A stretch of DNA of 64,000 nt from Saccharicrinis sp963663905 (GTDB lineage Bacteria; Bacteroidota; Bacteroidia; Bacteroidales; Marinilabiliaceae), in assembly GCA_963663905.2 (NCBI GenBank), contig OY760657.1, positions 6,014,001-6,078,000 of the forward strand, written 5' to 3'. The stretch's first letter is position 1. Each line of letters starts with the position of its first letter. Of the stretch, positions 1 through 9,503 are shown in pieces. Below the pieces are notes generated by a model, which saw only the letters and a program-made list of their open reading frames with translations, was not told the origin of the DNA and ran no database searches. A program made the position numbers and the translations under genes.

Positions 1-840
1 TGAGGTGTCGTTTTGTTGTATATAAAGGTCACTAATAGCTTTATAGGTATCGGCTGAAAGGTTTAGGTAATTGTTCTGTTCATTTATTTTTTGTGATTCG
101 AAAAGGTAATGTAATGCAGAGTCTAAATTGTTTACTCTGGAATAATACAGCCCAATACCTTTATTTAAATAAGACTTTTGATATGATAAATTGTCATTTC
201 TAAGATCAGAAATAAAAAGAGCTTTTCTAAATGATCGGGCAGCAGTAACAAGATTGTCAGATTCCAAATCTAAAGAACCAAGTTTAGATAATATATCAAT
301 CTGTAATAAAGTATCCTGTACTGTTTGATTGATTTCGTATGCATTTGAATAATAGCTCCTTGATTTTCTTAAATTCGTAATGTTTTGATAAAAAAAACCA
401 AAGTTTAGTTCTAAAATGATTTGTTCGTAAGGATTTGGAAACTTCTTGAGTAGAAATTCAGTCTTTTGTGTATATGTGTAACTCTCATTAAATCTTTCTG
501 CATGGTTCAAAGAATAGGCAATCTGATTATATATAGGTATTAGTTTAGAGGAGTCCTTTTTGTATTGATTAATTGTAAGAGCCTTATTTAAACAACTTAG
601 TGCTTTTGAATAATTACCTCTTAAATTATAACACTTCCCCATTGATAAATATACCGATGCTTGAATCGATTTATTTGTAAGGTTTTGTGGTGATTTTAAT
701 GAGGTTTTATTGGGTAATGTATCAGTATATGCAACAGGATAATTGTATTCTAATGTATAACCATTGCAATGAATATTAGTGCAGATTAGTATCAGAAACA
801 GATTCCTTGGAATCAAGTTTAGGGGCTTTTTGATTTTCAT
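1..840 (-). CDS. TPR-repeat protein, 5' part only
   Basis: The minus strand is open for 280 codons from an ATG at 840 to the window edge with no stop. It starts with a basic, hydrophobic stretch (MKIKKPLNLI...FLILIC) that looks like a signal peptide or lipoprotein signal. It then has several helical repeats of TPR type, for example MGKCYNLRGNYSKALSCL and ALHYLFESQKINEQNNYL. In Bacteroidota such N-terminal TPR arrays often precede a membrane segment and a LuxR or histidine-kinase output domain, but that part lies outside the window, so the output is unknown. The gene is divergent from the glucan-locus regulator at 1103, with about 260 bp between them. The reading frame is seen directly; the TPR call is by pattern. 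Confidence 0.75.
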   Translation of the reverse strand, partial: MKIKKPLNLIPRNLFLILICTNIHCNGYTLEYNYPVAYTDTLPNKTSLKSPQNLTNKSIQASVYLSMGKCYNLRGNYSKALSCLNKALTINQYKKDSSKLIPIYNQIAYSLNHAERFNESYTYTQKTEFLLKKFPNPYEQIILELNFGFFYQNITNLRKSRSYYSNAYEINQTVQDTLLQIDILSKLGSLDLESDNLVTAARSFRKALFISDLRNDNLSYQKSYLNKGIGLYYSRVNNLDSALHYLFESQKINEQNNYLNLSADTYKAISDLYIQQNDTS

Positions 841-1102
841 AGGTTTGTTTAGATCTTATTTGGTTGTGTCTAGTTTTTATATTGATTTTTTGAGGGTTTT
901 ATTTTTTGATTCGGACAGACGAAATTAATAAAATATTTTAAAGTAATCAAAATCAAAAGATTAATAATAGTTGATGATGTGTAGGAGCCTTTATTTATAC
1001 CCATTTTCTTAAAATATTTACTGATATTTTGTTCCTAATGGAATTGTTAATTATTTTAACATTGTGTTATTTATACATTTTTTTAATCTATTTAAGAAAA
1101 TC

Positions 1103-4003
1103 ATGCGTCTACTTAATTATATTATTCTCTTAATAAGTTTACTTTTTACATTATTAGGAGAGGCTCAAATAAAAAAAATTGGAATTCCAGAGATCGAATA
1201 TTTTAACCGAAGGTCATATCATGGGGCAACTCAAAATTGGGGAATAACTCAAAGTGCAGGTGGATTTTTATATTTTGGTAATAATAATGGGGTTTTAGAG
1301 TTTGATGGTGAGCAATGGCAGCTATATCACGATTTAGGGGATTTTAATGTAAGAAGTACTTGTGCCATTGGAAATAGAATTTATGCCGGAGCGTTTAATG
1401 AATTGGGATATTTTTATCGTGACTCGTTGAGTAAACTTGTATATAAGTCACTGGTTCAGGGTCCAAATATTAGAGATTTAGAAGATTTTTGGCATATCTA
1501 CGATTGGAATGATTATGTTGTTTTTCATTCGCAAAAAGGATTGTGTTTTTATAAAAATGATCAATTACAATATATAATATATCCCGAGTCGCGTTTTGTG
1601 TCAGCATTTGTCGTTAATGGATTATTGCTTGTACAGGATGAACAGGCTGGTTTAATGGAGGTAAGGGGAAATGATATGTTTCCTGTAACAGGAGGTAAAT
1701 TATTTGCTGGAAAAGAAGTTTACTCAATAATGGCTCTGTCAAATTCAGAAATGGTGATTGGCACAATGAGTAGTGGTCTGTATAAATGGGATATGCAAAA
1801 ATTTGTAGAATGGAATGTGCCGGCTAATGACCTTCTAAGAAAGATCAATATATTTTGTGGTTGTAAATACTCTGATGATCTTTTGGTTTATGGAACAATT
1901 CAAGGAGGATTGGTGATAATTAATTCACAAGGAGAGGTTTATTTGCAAATCGATAAGGATAAGGGACTTAGAAATAATACCGTATTAAGTGCATTTGTGG
2001 ATAGGGAAGGGAATATATGGGGTGGATTAGATAATGGTATTGTTAAGGTGAACTTTAACTCCTCTATTTCTTTTTTGCAAGGATATTATAATTTGGGTAC
2101 TGGTTATGTTATGGATAAGTATAAAAATGATTATTACTTTGGAACAAATCAGGCTGTATTTAAGATAAGTGAAAGTCAGTTTAAGAATCCATTAAAAAAT
2201 AGGTCAGATTTTATTAAAGTAGAAAATACTGGAGGGCAGGTTTGGAGTTTATTTCATGATGATAATACTTTGTTGTGTGGTCATAATTTAGGCATTTTTG
2301 AAATTAATGGAGACAAGGCTAATGTAATAACCCCTCCTGATATAAATGGCGTTTGGAATTTCAAGCATATTAAAGGTTCCGACAATCTTTTATTATCAGG
2401 TACATATGCTGGTTTAATTGTTTTGGAAAAATCATATGGAAAATGGCACTATAAAAATAGAATTAAGGGATTTAATGAATCTGCAAGATTTATTGAATGG
2501 GATGATAAAGGATATTTATGGATGTCGCATGGCTACAGAGGTGTTTTTAGAATAAAATTAAACTCAGATTTTACTCAGGCAGAAGAGGTTTTAATATTTG
2601 AAAATACTGATTTCCCTAATAACAAGAGTCCATTGACTCTTTCTTTGATTGATGGAGAATGTATTTTTACAAGCCATGATGGAATATATAAATTTAATTA
2701 TTCCGATGGGAAATTTGCAAGGATAAAAGAATTTGAAAGCTTATTTTCTGATCATATTTATCCAAACGATATTAAGCAAGATGAATACCGGAATTTATGG
2801 TGCTTTTATGGTGATAAAGTAGGTGTATTAAGGTTTTTAGAAGACGGCTCATATAAAGATATTAGATATCCATTTCTTCCTTTGGATAGAAAGTTAGTAA
2901 GTGCCTTTGAGTTTGTATACGTTGAAGATGAAAATAATGTATTTTTTGGTGTGGAGGATGGTTTTGCTCATTATGCAGCAGAGGACTTTAAGAACTACAA
3001 AATTCCGTTTAAGGTTCATATGCGATCCTTTAATGGAAATTCAGACTCTATATTTTATCAGTTAAATTATATTGGAGATTCTGTTAAACAAGTTATTGTA
3101 CCCTCATATGCATTCAGAAAGAATACCTTTGAAATTGATTTTGTTGCCTCATTTTTTGAACAGAGGAATGTATTGTACTCTACATATCTAAGAAATTATG
3201 ATACAGGTTTTGGAGAATGGACAGAAGATAATCATCGTAGTTTCTCAAACTTACATGAAGGAGAGTACGAAATTATTGTAAAGGCAAAAAACCAATTTGG
3301 GGTTCAGGCACCACCCATATCATTTAAGTTTATTGTTTTGCCACCATGGTATCGAAGCATACCTGCAAAAGTTGTCTTTGTAATTCTATTCTTATTTTTA
3401 GTCACACTGATTTATTATTTTATTAGCCGAAGAATAGAATTAAGTCGGCAGAAAGAAAAAAATAAGCAACAGGAACGGTTTAAAATAAAGGAGGAACAAC
3501 TGAAAAATGCAGCACTTGTTTCTGAAAAGGAAATGATTCGGTTAAGAAATGACAAGTTGCGAAGTGAAATGGTTTATAAAGAAAAAGAATTAGCCAATTC
3601 AACGGTACACATTATTCAAAAAAATGAATTCCTATCAGATATAAAAGAGCAGTTAAAGAAAATTGTTAAGATCCAGGAGAAAAATGAACTAGAAAAAAAG
3701 GTGCGATTATTAATTAAAAAGATTGACAGGGATATTGATACTGAAAATAACTGGGAAGTTTTTGAAACTCATTTTGGTCAGGTTCATGAAGCCTTCTTTC
3801 AAAGCTTAAAGGAAAAGCATCCTGACTTAACTAGCAGGGAACAAAAATTAAGTGCATATATAAAGATGGGAATGGCTAGTAAAGATATTGCGTCTTTAAT
3901 GAATATAACGACACGTGCCGTTGAAAATAATCGGTATAAACTACGTCAGAAGCTTGGTTTGGCCCAAGGAGATAATCTGCTGGAATACATTGAAAATATC
4001 TAA
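1103..4003 (+). CDS. Membrane-spanning one-component regulator: Reg_prop propeller, Y_Y_Y domain, LuxR-type HTH
   Basis: This 966-residue protein is a predicted sensor-activator of the adjacent glucan locus. A signal peptide (MRLLNYIILLISLLFTLLGEAQ) leads into a long periplasmic beta-propeller of Reg_prop type, recognisable by repeats such as NIWGGLDNGI and YLWMSHGYRG. A Y_Y_Y (triple-tyrosine) domain at about 660-750 follows, then one membrane helix at about 755-775, a Lys/Glu-rich coiled coil, and a LuxR-type helix-turn-helix at about 908-966. The putative recognition helix contains ITTRAVENNRYKLRQKLGL. There is no kinase or receiver domain, so periplasmic ligand binding would act directly on DNA binding. 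I chose ATG 1103 because the frame extends upstream only to a GTG at 1064 and 1103 gives a clean signal peptide. It precedes susC at 4690, and a box array at 4450-4500 is its proposed target. A paralogue lies at 25766. Confidence 0.9.
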   Translation: MRLLNYIILLISLLFTLLGEAQIKKIGIPEIEYFNRRSYHGATQNWGITQSAGGFLYFGNNNGVLEFDGEQWQLYHDLGDFNVRSTCAIGNRIYAGAFNELGYFYRDSLSKLVYKSLVQGPNIRDLEDFWHIYDWNDYVVFHSQKGLCFYKNDQLQYIIYPESRFVSAFVVNGLLLVQDEQAGLMEVRGNDMFPVTGGKLFAGKEVYSIMALSNSEMVIGTMSSGLYKWDMQKFVEWNVPANDLLRKINIFCGCKYSDDLLVYGTIQGGLVIINSQGEVYLQIDKDKGLRNNTVLSAFVDREGNIWGGLDNGIVKVNFNSSISFLQGYYNLGTGYVMDKYKNDYYFGTNQAVFKISESQFKNPLKNRSDFIKVENTGGQVWSLFHDDNTLLCGHNLGIFEINGDKANVITPPDINGVWNFKHIKGSDNLLLSGTYAGLIVLEKSYGKWHYKNRIKGFNESARFIEWDDKGYLWMSHGYRGVFRIKLNSDFTQAEEVLIFENTDFPNNKSPLTLSLIDGECIFTSHDGIYKFNYSDGKFARIKEFESLFSDHIYPNDIKQDEYRNLWCFYGDKVGVLRFLEDGSYKDIRYPFLPLDRKLVSAFEFVYVEDENNVFFGVEDGFAHYAAEDFKNYKIPFKVHMRSFNGNSDSIFYQLNYIGDSVKQVIVPSYAFRKNTFEIDFVASFFEQRNVLYSTYLRNYDTGFGEWTEDNHRSFSNLHEGEYEIIVKAKNQFGVQAPPISFKFIVLPPWYRSIPAKVVFVILFLFLVTLIYYFISRRIELSRQKEKNKQQERFKIKEEQLKNAALVSEKEMIRLRNDKLRSEMVYKEKELANSTVHIIQKNEFLSDIKEQLKKIVKIQEKNELEKKVRLLIKKIDRDIDTENNWEVFETHFGQVHEAFFQSLKEKHPDLTSREQKLSAYIKMGMASKDIASLMNITTRAVENNRYKLRQKLGLAQGDNLLEYIENI

Positions 4004-4252
4004 ATGTTGTAATTTAAATTCAAAAAATCTCTTATTTGTGGTTATAATTTGCTATGGTGAACTTCTGCATTGTGAAATTATAAATCTACAGCTCTTGTAA
4101 TTAACTCGAAGAATCCTTTTTGTGAAATACACACCTACATATATTATTTCTTCTCTTTTAGATTAAACAACCAATTGGTTTGGATAAAAATAGAGTGTGC
4201 TTGACAATAGAACTTTCTTAAGAATAGATTTCAGATTTTAAAAGTTGGGTTT

Positions 4253-4292
4253 AATTAATCCATGTCTGTATTTATATAGACATGGATTAATT
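4253..4292. terminator. Perfect 15-bp inverted repeat downstream of the regulator
   Basis: Arms 4253-4267 (AATTAATCCATGTCT) and 4278-4292 are exact reverse complements, and further pairing narrows the loop to about 4 nt. It lies 250 bp past the regulator stop. There is no long T-run after it, so it may be a terminator for the regulator transcript, a processing site or a protein-binding palindrome. Confidence 0.5.
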
Positions 4293-4449
4293 GTGATAAT
4301 ATGTATATATGATAAAAATCACATATGAAAATAAAAGTTAAATATTTATTAAATTGTTTATGTTTATATATATGAGTGTGCTGAGTGTTGTATTTGTGTT
4401 GTTTTGAAATCGTAAATAATCTGAAAAACAAGTATATAAAATTTTTGGT

Positions 4450-4500
4450 GTGAGGTTTTTGTGAGGTAAAAAATGAGTAATAGTGAGGTTTTTGTGAAGT
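4450..4500 (+). promoter_or_regulatory. Proposed operator: four phased GTGAGGT boxes upstream of susC
   Basis: The heptamer GTGAGGT occurs at 4450, 4461 and 4483, with GTGAAGT at 4494. Their TGAG/TGAA cores therefore begin at 4451, 4462, 4484 and 4495, with steps of 11, 22 and 11. Each pair forms a 25-bp direct repeat (4450-4474 and 4483-4507) with two mismatches. The last core is 36 bp before the start of the -7-like element. The same architecture lies upstream of the second susC at 28478-28527. That the LuxR-type regulator binds here is inference. Confidence 0.65.
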
Positions 4501-4506
4501 GAAAAA

Positions 4507-4538
4507 TTATAATACGTTAACAAATGATTGCATTTTTG
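4507..4538 (+). promoter_or_regulatory. Candidate susC promoter
   Basis: CATTTTTG at 4531-4538 matches the Bacteroidota -7 consensus TAnnTTTG except at the first base. The -33 element is weak: TTA at 4507-4509 with a 21-bp spacer, as expected for an activator-dependent promoter. The box array ends just upstream. A competing candidate is TTG 4603-4605 with ATCGTTTG 4624-4631, which fits the -7 consensus less well. Confidence 0.4.
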
Positions 4539-4689
4539 TGACAATGAAAGTTAATTCTAAATCCAAAAAGCAATTGAACTGACAAACTCTTAATGATTCA
4601 GATTGTGCACAATGAAAAATTAAATCGTTTGAAAGTTCTTCCGCTAGCTGGAAAGTTAAGTGGAAAATGAAAATTAAATTCTAAAACAC

Positions 4690-7600
4690 ATGAAACATTT
4701 GTTAGGAACAATGATCCTGTTTTTGTGTAGCGCATTTATATGGGCGCAGGAGGTTACAATTACAGGTAAGGTTACATCCGCAGAAGACGGAGCTCCCATT
4801 CCGGGAGTAAGTGTAATAATTGAAGGTACTACCAATGGTACAATAACATCAATTGATGGTGATTATTCCTTAAATGCAAATAAAGGCGAAGTTGTAATTT
4901 TCTCTTTTATTGGAATGGAAAATCAAAAAGTTACTATTGGGTCAGAGACTAATATTAATATTGTATTAGCCTCGGAGATTTCAGACCTAGATGAAGTAAT
5001 TGTTGTAGGTTATGGTGTTCAAAAAAAGAGTGTTGTAACAGCTGCAATTAGTAGTGTTTCGTCTGAAGAACTAGAGAAAGAAACTCCATCTCGAATTGAA
5101 AACGTACTTAAGGGTAAAGTTTCAGGGGTACAAATTACTCAAAGTTCTGGTCAACCCGGATCTGATTCAAAAGTTCGAATTCGTGGTATCGGTACAATTA
5201 ACAACAGTGATCCTTTATATATTGTAGATGGAATGGCTGTTGATGGAGGTATTGATTACCTTAATCCTTCAGATATTCAATCTGTAGAAGTTTTAAAAGA
5301 TGCAGCATCAGGTGCAATTTATGGAGCGCGTGCAGCAAACGGTGTTATTCTGGTAACTACTAAGTCTGGAAAAAAAGGTAAAGCAACTTTAAATTATGAC
5401 TTTTCATATGGTTGGCAAAATCCATGGACAGAGAGAGATGTTTTAAATGCAACTGAGTATATGACTATCATGAATGAAATAGCATTGAATGATGGTAACT
5501 CAGCACTTTATACTCAAAGTGAAATTGCTAATGCAGGAAAAGGTACAGACTGGCAGCATGAAACATTTAATTATAATGCACCTGTTCAAAATCATCAGGT
5601 AAGTTTAAGTGGTGGAACAGACGTATCGAACTACTTTGTCTCTTTTGGTTATTTCTCTCAGGATGGTATTGTAGGTGGTAATTATGATCGTTCTAATTAT
5701 GAAAGATACAGTGTACGTGTAAATAATACATATAACGTTTTTGAAGAAACAAGAAATTTGTTTAAGTCATTAAAAGTTGGTGTTAATGCTGGTTATACAA
5801 GAACTAAATCAATGGGAATTGAAACTAACTCAGAATATGGTTCTGTATTAGGTAGTGCAGTTGCATTCAACCCAACAATTCCTGTATATGCAACAGATCC
5901 TGATGCTGTTTTAGCTGCATATCCAACTGCTGTTACAGATAAAGATGGCAGAGTGTTTTCTTTACCACCAAGTGGATTCCAGGAAATAGCTAACCCTGTT
6001 GCAATGTTAAACGCACCTACATCTGATGTCGGTAATTCTGATAAGATCGTTGCTACTATGTGGGGAGAGCTTGAACTACTTAAAGATTTGAAATTTAAAT
6101 CAAGTTATGGTGTTGATTTAGCATTCTGGGGACAAGATGGTTATACTTATCCACATTTCCTGGCAACTCAAGGTAAAAATTATACTCAAAGTCATGTGTG
6201 GTCTAGTATGAATAGAGGATATAACTGGCAGGTAGAAAATACTTTACATTATTCTAAATCAATAAATGAAAAGCATAACCTTTCGATCTTAGTAGGTCAA
6301 TCTGCTAAAGAATATACATACAGAACACTAGCAGGTGATGATTATGATTTATTAGAAGAAAATCCTACTAAAGCTGTTATCGACTATGCAATTGCGGATC
6401 GTGATGATGAAAGAGTTGCTGGTGGAACAGGAGGTTATACATCAAAAACCTTAGCTTCTTACTTTGGTCGTTTAGATTATAACTTCGATGAAAGATATAT
6501 GCTTCAGGCTACAGTACGTAGAGATGGTTCATCAAACTTTGGACCTAATAATAAATGGGCTGTATTCCCATCATTCTCTTTAGGATGGAATATTACCAAT
6601 GAAGCCTTTATGGAAAATATGCCAGATTGGTTAAGTTATATGAAACTTCGTGCATCGTGGGGTAAAAACGGTAATGAAAATATTGATGCTTTCTCTTACA
6701 CAAGTTTAATGGATGGTGGACAGAACTATTATTTTGGTTCAGGAGATTATTCTACAATGCAATATGGTAGTAGTCCCGCTCGAATTGCCAATCCAAACGT
6801 AAAATGGGAAGAGTCAACTCAAATTGATGTAGGTTTTGATTTAAGAATGTTTAACCACGCTTTAGCATTTGGTATTGACTACTTTAAAAAGGATACTGAA
6901 GGTATGTTAATGGAACAACCAATTCCGAGTTATGTAGGAAAAGGAGCTCCAATTGCTAATGCAGGAGATATGGAAAACCAAGGTATTGAATTAGAAATTA
7001 CATACAAAAATCACATTGGTGATTTCAACTATAATATTGTTGCTCAAGCTTCTTACATTCAAAACAAACTTATAAATATGGGTAATGAATCGGGCGAAAT
7101 CGTTTATGAAAATGGTGGTGCAGCCGGTTTAGGAGATTTTGTTAAGGGTAAGAATGGTGAAGTTTTCCCATATTTCTATGGATATAAAACTGATGGATTA
7201 TTCCAAACTCAGGCAGAAGCTGATGCTTACAATACAAAATATGGTCAAAGTGCAATGCCTGGAGATGTTCGTTTTGTAGATTTTAATGAAGATGGATCTA
7301 TTGATGATTTAGATAGAACAAAAATTGGAAAAGGTATGCCGGATTGGACATTTGGTTTGACCTTGGGTGCAGACTGGAAGTCTTTTGATTTAAATATGTT
7401 CTTCCAGGGAAGTATGGGTAATGATATTTTCGATTATTCTGTACGTGGAGATATTCCTGCTATGAACAGACCTACCTGGATATTGGAAAGATGGACAGGT
7501 GAAGGCACTTCAAATGAAATTCCAAGGGTAACTTCAGAGAACCCAAATGCAAACTGGCGTTCTTCTGAACTATATGTAAAAGATGGTTCTTTTGTGAGAC

Positions 7601-7824
7601 TTAAGTCAATTCAGTTAGGATATACAATTCCTCCAACAGTAATTCGTAAAGATTATATTAAGAGATTAAGATTATATGTATCTGCTGAAAATCTTTTAAC
7701 ATTCACAAAGTATGAAGGATTTGATCCGGAAATTGCTTCTGAGGAATATACAACAATCGGAGTAGATAGAGGTATTTATCCTCAGGCTCGTACAATTTCA
7801 GTTGGAGCAAATATTACTTTTTAA
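4690..7824 (+). CDS. SusC-like TonB-dependent outer-membrane receptor (locus 1)
   Basis: The 1044-residue protein imports oligosaccharides across the outer membrane using TonB energy. After a signal peptide (ends near FIWAQ) comes a carboxypeptidase-regulatory-like domain (ITGKVTSAEDGAPIPGVSV). The TonB-box/plug start follows (DEVIVVGYGVQKKSVVTAAI), then the plug motif PLYIVDG, and a long beta-barrel ending in an aromatic residue (TISVGANITF). The length is normal for SusC. The SusD partner follows directly, and downstream glycosidases indicate a beta-1,3-glucan substrate. No anti-sigma-binding extension is seen, which agrees with control by the LuxR-type regulator rather than an ECF sigma system. 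Confidence 0.96.
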   Translation: MKHLLGTMILFLCSAFIWAQEVTITGKVTSAEDGAPIPGVSVIIEGTTNGTITSIDGDYSLNANKGEVVIFSFIGMENQKVTIGSETNINIVLASEISDLDEVIVVGYGVQKKSVVTAAISSVSSEELEKETPSRIENVLKGKVSGVQITQSSGQPGSDSKVRIRGIGTINNSDPLYIVDGMAVDGGIDYLNPSDIQSVEVLKDAASGAIYGARAANGVILVTTKSGKKGKATLNYDFSYGWQNPWTERDVLNATEYMTIMNEIALNDGNSALYTQSEIANAGKGTDWQHETFNYNAPVQNHQVSLSGGTDVSNYFVSFGYFSQDGIVGGNYDRSNYERYSVRVNNTYNVFEETRNLFKSLKVGVNAGYTRTKSMGIETNSEYGSVLGSAVAFNPTIPVYATDPDAVLAAYPTAVTDKDGRVFSLPPSGFQEIANPVAMLNAPTSDVGNSDKIVATMWGELELLKDLKFKSSYGVDLAFWGQDGYTYPHFLATQGKNYTQSHVWSSMNRGYNWQVENTLHYSKSINEKHNLSILVGQSAKEYTYRTLAGDDYDLLEENPTKAVIDYAIADRDDERVAGGTGGYTSKTLASYFGRLDYNFDERYMLQATVRRDGSSNFGPNNKWAVFPSFSLGWNITNEAFMENMPDWLSYMKLRASWGKNGNENIDAFSYTSLMDGGQNYYFGSGDYSTMQYGSSPARIANPNVKWEESTQIDVGFDLRMFNHALAFGIDYFKKDTEGMLMEQPIPSYVGKGAPIANAGDMENQGIELEITYKNHIGDFNYNIVAQASYIQNKLINMGNESGEIVYENGGAAGLGDFVKGKNGEVFPYFYGYKTDGLFQTQAEADAYNTKYGQSAMPGDVRFVDFNEDGSIDDLDRTKIGKGMPDWTFGLTLGADWKSFDLNMFFQGSMGNDIFDYSVRGDIPAMNRPTWILERWTGEGTSNEIPRVTSENPNANWRSSELYVKDGSFVRLKSIQLGYTIPPTVIRKDYIKRLRLYVSAENLLTFTKYEGFDPEIASEEYTTIGVDRGIYPQARTISVGANITF

Positions 7825-7947
7825 CTCAAAAATATTCAAATTATGAAACTAGTCATGGAGAATATAATTAGTAAAAGTTCAGCAAGTAAATCTGGATATT
7901 ATAGACTGGTTCCATCGAATACCTTTGAAAATTTAAATTATAATGAG

Positions 7948-9474
7948 ATGAAAAAATATATAAACGCAATAATTCTAGCAGTTTTAATTGGCTTTACTTC
8001 ATGTAGTGAGGACTTTTTGACAGTAGAGCCTACGGATTCGCAGGAAGCTGGAGGTGCTGCTACTGAAGGTGCAATATTGTCAAATCTAGGTGCTGCTTAT
8101 CAAATACTACTGTTTGATAGTTATGCAGATTATAACTATAACAGTGTTCCTTTAATGTCAGATCTTCGTTCAGATGATATTTATAAAGGTGGCGGTGATG
8201 CCGGAGACCAGAGAATGTTATATCTATTGTCGCAGTTCAATTTAAATGCGAACGAAACAGCAGCTGGTTTATGGAATATTTATTACAGTGGTTTGAGTAG
8301 ATGTAATAATGTTATTGAAGCTTGTGCTAATGCCGTTGATGTTGATGAAGAAAGCTTAAATCAATATAAAGCTGAGGCTCATTTCTTAAGAGCTTATTAT
8401 GTACACTGGTTATGGAAATTCTGGGGTAACATTCCTTATTTCGAAGAAGATCTTGCAGAACCATATATGGCAAAGCAATATACTGCAGATGAAATCTATG
8501 CTCAATTAATCGAAGATGTAGATTTTGCAATCGAAGGGGATAAATTACCTATGCGTACAACAGCAGAAAATGACGGTCGTGTTTCAAAAGCAGCAGCAAT
8601 GTTACTAAAAGCAAGAATCGTTCTTTATCAAAAAGATCAAAGTCGTTATGGTGAGGTTTTAGCTGATATGGAAGAAATCTATGCAAGTGGGGCTTATTAT
8701 TTAGCTGATTACGCTTCTATTTGGGATAGAGAAGGAGAATTTGGTTCAGGTTCTATTTTTGAAGCAAATCATTTACCAGAAGGTAAAGACTGGGGTGCTG
8801 CATGGCAAGGTTATGGAACTAATTTACCTGCATTTATTTCTCCAAATGGATTAAAAGAAGATACTGAAGATCTTTTAAGTGAGAATACATATTACAAAGG
8901 TGGATGGGGGTTTGGTCCTGTAAGAACTGAATTACTTTCCATTTTTGAAGCTGGAGATGCTCGTTTGGCTGCCTCTGTAAATCAATTTGAAGAAGGAACA
9001 TATGCTACTCGTTTTCAGGATACAGGTTTGTTTTTAGCTAAATATGCAGCAAGAGTAGATTATAATGATGCTCCTTATACAGAAGATTTGAACTATGAAA
9101 ATAACGTAAGAATTTTCCGTTATGCAGAGGTATTGTTAAATGCTGCTGAACTAATTGTAATTCATGGACAAACTCCAAGCACCGATTTAACTGCACAAGC
9201 TTGTTTAGATGAAATCAGAACACGTGCAGGTTTAGGTTCAATTGATGCAACTTCAGATAACATTAAACTGGAAAGAAGAAGAGAGTTTGTAGGTGAAGGT
9301 ATGCGTTTCTGGGACATAGTTCGTTGGGGTGATACTTCTGTATTAACAGAGTCTATTCCTGATTATTCTTCAGAAAGAACATGGTCTGATGATATGAAGT
9401 ATATGCCAATTCCTCAATCTGAAATTGATAAAACAGAGGGTGAATTTAAATTGGTACAAAATTCAGGTTATTAA
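7948..9474 (+). CDS. SusD/RagB-like glycan-binding lipoprotein (locus 1)
   Basis: The 508-residue partner of SusC captures glycan at the cell surface and forms the lid of the transporter. ATG 7948 gives a clean lipoprotein signal (MKKYINAIILAVLIGFTSC) followed by SED, an acidic surface-export-like sequence. The frame is open from an earlier ATG at 7843, but that start would bury the signal behind 35 residues. Conserved RagB/SusD features include the early HFLRAYYVHWLWKFWG helix, the late EVLLNAAELI helix and the RRREFVGEGMRFWDIVRWG motif near the C-terminus. The gene for the binding lipoprotein at 9504 follows at once. Confidence 0.95.
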   Translation: MKKYINAIILAVLIGFTSCSEDFLTVEPTDSQEAGGAATEGAILSNLGAAYQILLFDSYADYNYNSVPLMSDLRSDDIYKGGGDAGDQRMLYLLSQFNLNANETAAGLWNIYYSGLSRCNNVIEACANAVDVDEESLNQYKAEAHFLRAYYVHWLWKFWGNIPYFEEDLAEPYMAKQYTADEIYAQLIEDVDFAIEGDKLPMRTTAENDGRVSKAAAMLLKARIVLYQKDQSRYGEVLADMEEIYASGAYYLADYASIWDREGEFGSGSIFEANHLPEGKDWGAAWQGYGTNLPAFISPNGLKEDTEDLLSENTYYKGGWGFGPVRTELLSIFEAGDARLAASVNQFEEGTYATRFQDTGLFLAKYAARVDYNDAPYTEDLNYENNVRIFRYAEVLLNAAELIVIHGQTPSTDLTAQACLDEIRTRAGLGSIDATSDNIKLERRREFVGEGMRFWDIVRWGDTSVLTESIPDYSSERTWSDDMKYMPIPQSEIDKTEGEFKLVQNSGY

Positions 9475-9503
9475 TGAGTTTGTTAAAATTAAAATCTAAG
9501 AAG

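Larger units (their letters stand above)
4004..4689. other. Long regulatory intergenic region before susC (686 bp)
   Basis: No convincing gene is present; a 68-codon minus-strand frame at 4338-4544 looks like low-complexity noise. The stretch holds the inverted repeat at 4253-4292, the four-box array at 4450-4500 and a -7-like element at 4531-4538. It ends with an A/T-rich leader of roughly 145 nt before the susC ATG at 4690. Confidence 0.7.

Noticed and set aside
4338..4544. 68-codon minus-strand frame in the region before susC
   Set aside because: It covers the box array and an A/T-rich leader, and its Asn/Thr/Ile/Leu-rich sequence has no domain features. A regulatory role explains the region better.
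4603..4631. Alternative promoter TTG-N18-ATCGTTTG before the first susC
   Set aside because: The -7 element mismatches at both leading positions, and the position relative to the box array does not match that in locus 2.
7843..7947. Upstream ATG in frame with the first SusD
   Set aside because: It would place 35 residues before an intact lipoprotein signal; 7948 gives the expected N-terminus.
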